The notes under the pieces: model-generated
Told to the model about the DNA's origin: nothing
The model's input: only the letters and a program-made list of their open reading frames with translations
The model's database searches: none
Source of the DNA: Dyadobacter sp. CY261
GTDB lineage: Bacteria > Bacteroidota > Bacteroidia > Cytophagales > Spirosomataceae
DNA length: 64,000 nt
NCBI RefSeq assembly: GCF_021440085.1
Contig: NZ_JAKCPW010000017.1
Location: forward strand, 1-64,000
Direction: 5' to 3'
Program-made: the position numbers and the translations under genes
Shown here: positions 62,911-64,000 of the stretch, piece after piece
How the letters are laid out: the number at the start of each line of letters is the position of its first letter
Position numbering within the stretch: position 1 is the stretch's first letter

Positions 62911-63963
62911 ATGAATCGATCTGCTTTTCTTGCTTTATTGACCCGTTACGAAACGCATACGTGCACATCTGAGGAAAGTCAGCTGGTTGAGCAGTGGTAT
63001 GAGTTGCTTGGAGAGCCGATTGAAATTCCGTTGTCGGAAGAACACTGGCTAATGATGGAGCAAATGCTTTGGCGTAAGGTCCAGCCGCAAACTCCGGAAT
63101 TGGGCGTAGAACCTGTACTGTTCGTGAGGCCATTGTGGCGTAAAGTTGCATTCATCGCTTCCGGGATCGCTGCTGTTATTGCAATTGTGATCGGTCTGAA
63201 TTGGTACCAGAAGCTGCACTCAAACTGGTTCGGACAGCAGTCGCTGATTGATAAAGTGGAACAGACCGAATGGACGCAGTTTGTGAATGAGTCTGGAAAA
63301 TATAAGGAAGTTAAGCTGCCTGACGGAAGTATTGTCGTGCTGTCGCCGCGTTCGCAACTGGCCGTGCACAAGGAATTCAATAAGAAGACCAGGGATGTGA
63401 GATTACTGGGAGAAGCCAGCTTTAATGTGCGTCGGGATCCCAGCCGGCCGTTTCTGGTTTATTCCGGCGATATCACTACCAAAGTATTAGGGACGACATT
63501 TCAGGTTCGGGCAGGCGATCCCGGGCAACCTATTCAGGTGACCGTTCAAAGCGGTAAAGTTACGGTGTACAGGCAGGCGGCAAAGGACCTTACCAATGTT
63601 AGTCCCAACCGTGGTGTTATCCTGACTCCAAATCAGAAAGCTACTTATTTTCCTGACAATGAGCAATTTGTTACCAGTATTACGGAGGATCCGCAGCCGA
63701 TTATGGCCTCTGTATCAGAAAAAGTGACAGCTCCTTCGCTCGTATTCGAGGATACGCCCATTGGAGAAGTGATCCACCAGTTGGAAGTCATTTACGGGAC
63801 GGAAATAGAACTGGAGCAGGAGTCTTTGAGCCATTGCCCATTTACCGGGAATCTCACGCATCAGGACTTGTATACCAAACTGGAATTGCTTTGCGGGACG
63901 ATCAACGGAAGTTACGAAGTGCGTGGGACCAAGATCCTGATTACCGGAAAAGGCTGTCAATAA
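62911..63963 (+). CDS. FecR-family anti-sigma factor
   Basis: The 350-residue protein has a cytoplasmic N-terminal anti-sigma region (residues 1-75, SAFLALLTRYETHTCTSEES), one membrane helix (VAFIASGIAAVIAIVIGLNW), the FecR domain at about 130-235 (VKLPDGSIVVLSPRSQLAVH, VRLLGEASFNVRRDPSRPFL, TKVLGTTFQVRAG) and a C-terminal DUF4974/STN-like domain (SLVFEDTPIGEVIHQLEVIY, FTGNLTHQDLYTKLELLCGT). It holds the ECF sigma factor until an outer-membrane transporter signals. Its partner sigma is at 60503. A SusC-type gene would be expected beyond the window end. Confidence 0.94.
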   Translation: MNRSAFLALLTRYETHTCTSEESQLVEQWYELLGEPIEIPLSEEHWLMMEQMLWRKVQPQTPELGVEPVLFVRPLWRKVAFIASGIAAVIAIVIGLNWYQKLHSNWFGQQSLIDKVEQTEWTQFVNESGKYKEVKLPDGSIVVLSPRSQLAVHKEFNKKTRDVRLLGEASFNVRRDPSRPFLVYSGDITTKVLGTTFQVRAGDPGQPIQVTVQSGKVTVYRQAAKDLTNVSPNRGVILTPNQKATYFPDNEQFVTSITEDPQPIMASVSEKVTAPSLVFEDTPIGEVIHQLEVIYGTEIELEQESLSHCPFTGNLTHQDLYTKLELLCGTINGSYEVRGTKILITGKGCQ

Positions 63964-64000
63964 TCACTCAACTATAACCCCAATACTATGTGATAATCTT

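Overview
The window reads as chromosome of a Bacteroidota bacterium, most likely a Cytophagales/Dyadobacter-Spirosoma type. The case rests on six or more secreted proteins with type IX secretion (T9SS) C-terminal sorting domains, several Bacteroidota lipoproteins, LytS/LytTR and Reg_prop two-component systems, an ECF sigma/FecR pair, BlaI-M56, and TAnnTTTG-type promoter elements. No rRNA, complete tRNA, CRISPR array or phage module was found.

Layout. 0-8 kb: partial isochorismatase-family hydrolase, a Crp/Fnr regulator, a yjdI-like/GNAT pair, a porin-like protein followed by a broken Na+/H+ antiporter, a 93-aa unknown protein and a damaged Pycsar-type membrane effector (PycTM), then a quinone oxidoreductase-like enzyme and a SnoaL-like protein. 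8-12 kb: lipoprotein - LytS kinase - LytTR regulator - HExxH lipoprotein, apparently one operon. 12-18 kb: a gene graveyard holding a truncated Crp gene, a decayed T9SS tail, a terminator with a tRNA-end-like scar, and a prolyl oligopeptidase broken into three pieces by an intact SnoaL/TPR gene and an IS3-family element with target-site duplication. 18-31 kb: T9SS beta-helix protein, LuxR-type response regulator, partial kinase duplication, large Reg_prop histidine kinase, collagen-like protein, small T9SS protein and a 7TM-DISM regulator with a LuxR-like C-terminus. 31-41 kb: two huge paralogous T9SS beta-helix proteins, each preceded by the same tandem direct repeat. 41-48 kb: remnants (sulfatase, sigma factor, small membrane protein), AraC regulator with two small secreted/cytosolic proteins, metallophosphoesterase, DUF4350-like protein, PhzF, TetR. 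48-56 kb: DUF4347/FG-GAP T9SS protein, remnants, then an overlapping BlaI - M56/TonB - OmpH operon with two clear BlaI-type operators. 56-64 kb: FtsX-type permease, Toprim remnant, DUF2975/HTH pair, and an ECF sigma factor separated from its likely FecR anti-sigma factor by IS66 debris.

A recurring theme is damage by single-base insertions or deletions, often in or next to homopolymers (yjdI, antiporter, PycTM, 22.2-kb protein, 40.9-kb membrane protein, IS66 tnpA). Other remnants carry true stops, deletions and insertions. I cannot tell assembly error from decay for the single-base cases. The most interesting observations are the HD-core-deleted PycTM protein next to an antiporter and an unknown small protein, and the duplicated 11-bp-phased repeat in front of the two giant adhesin-like genes that lie directly downstream of a membrane sensor-regulator.
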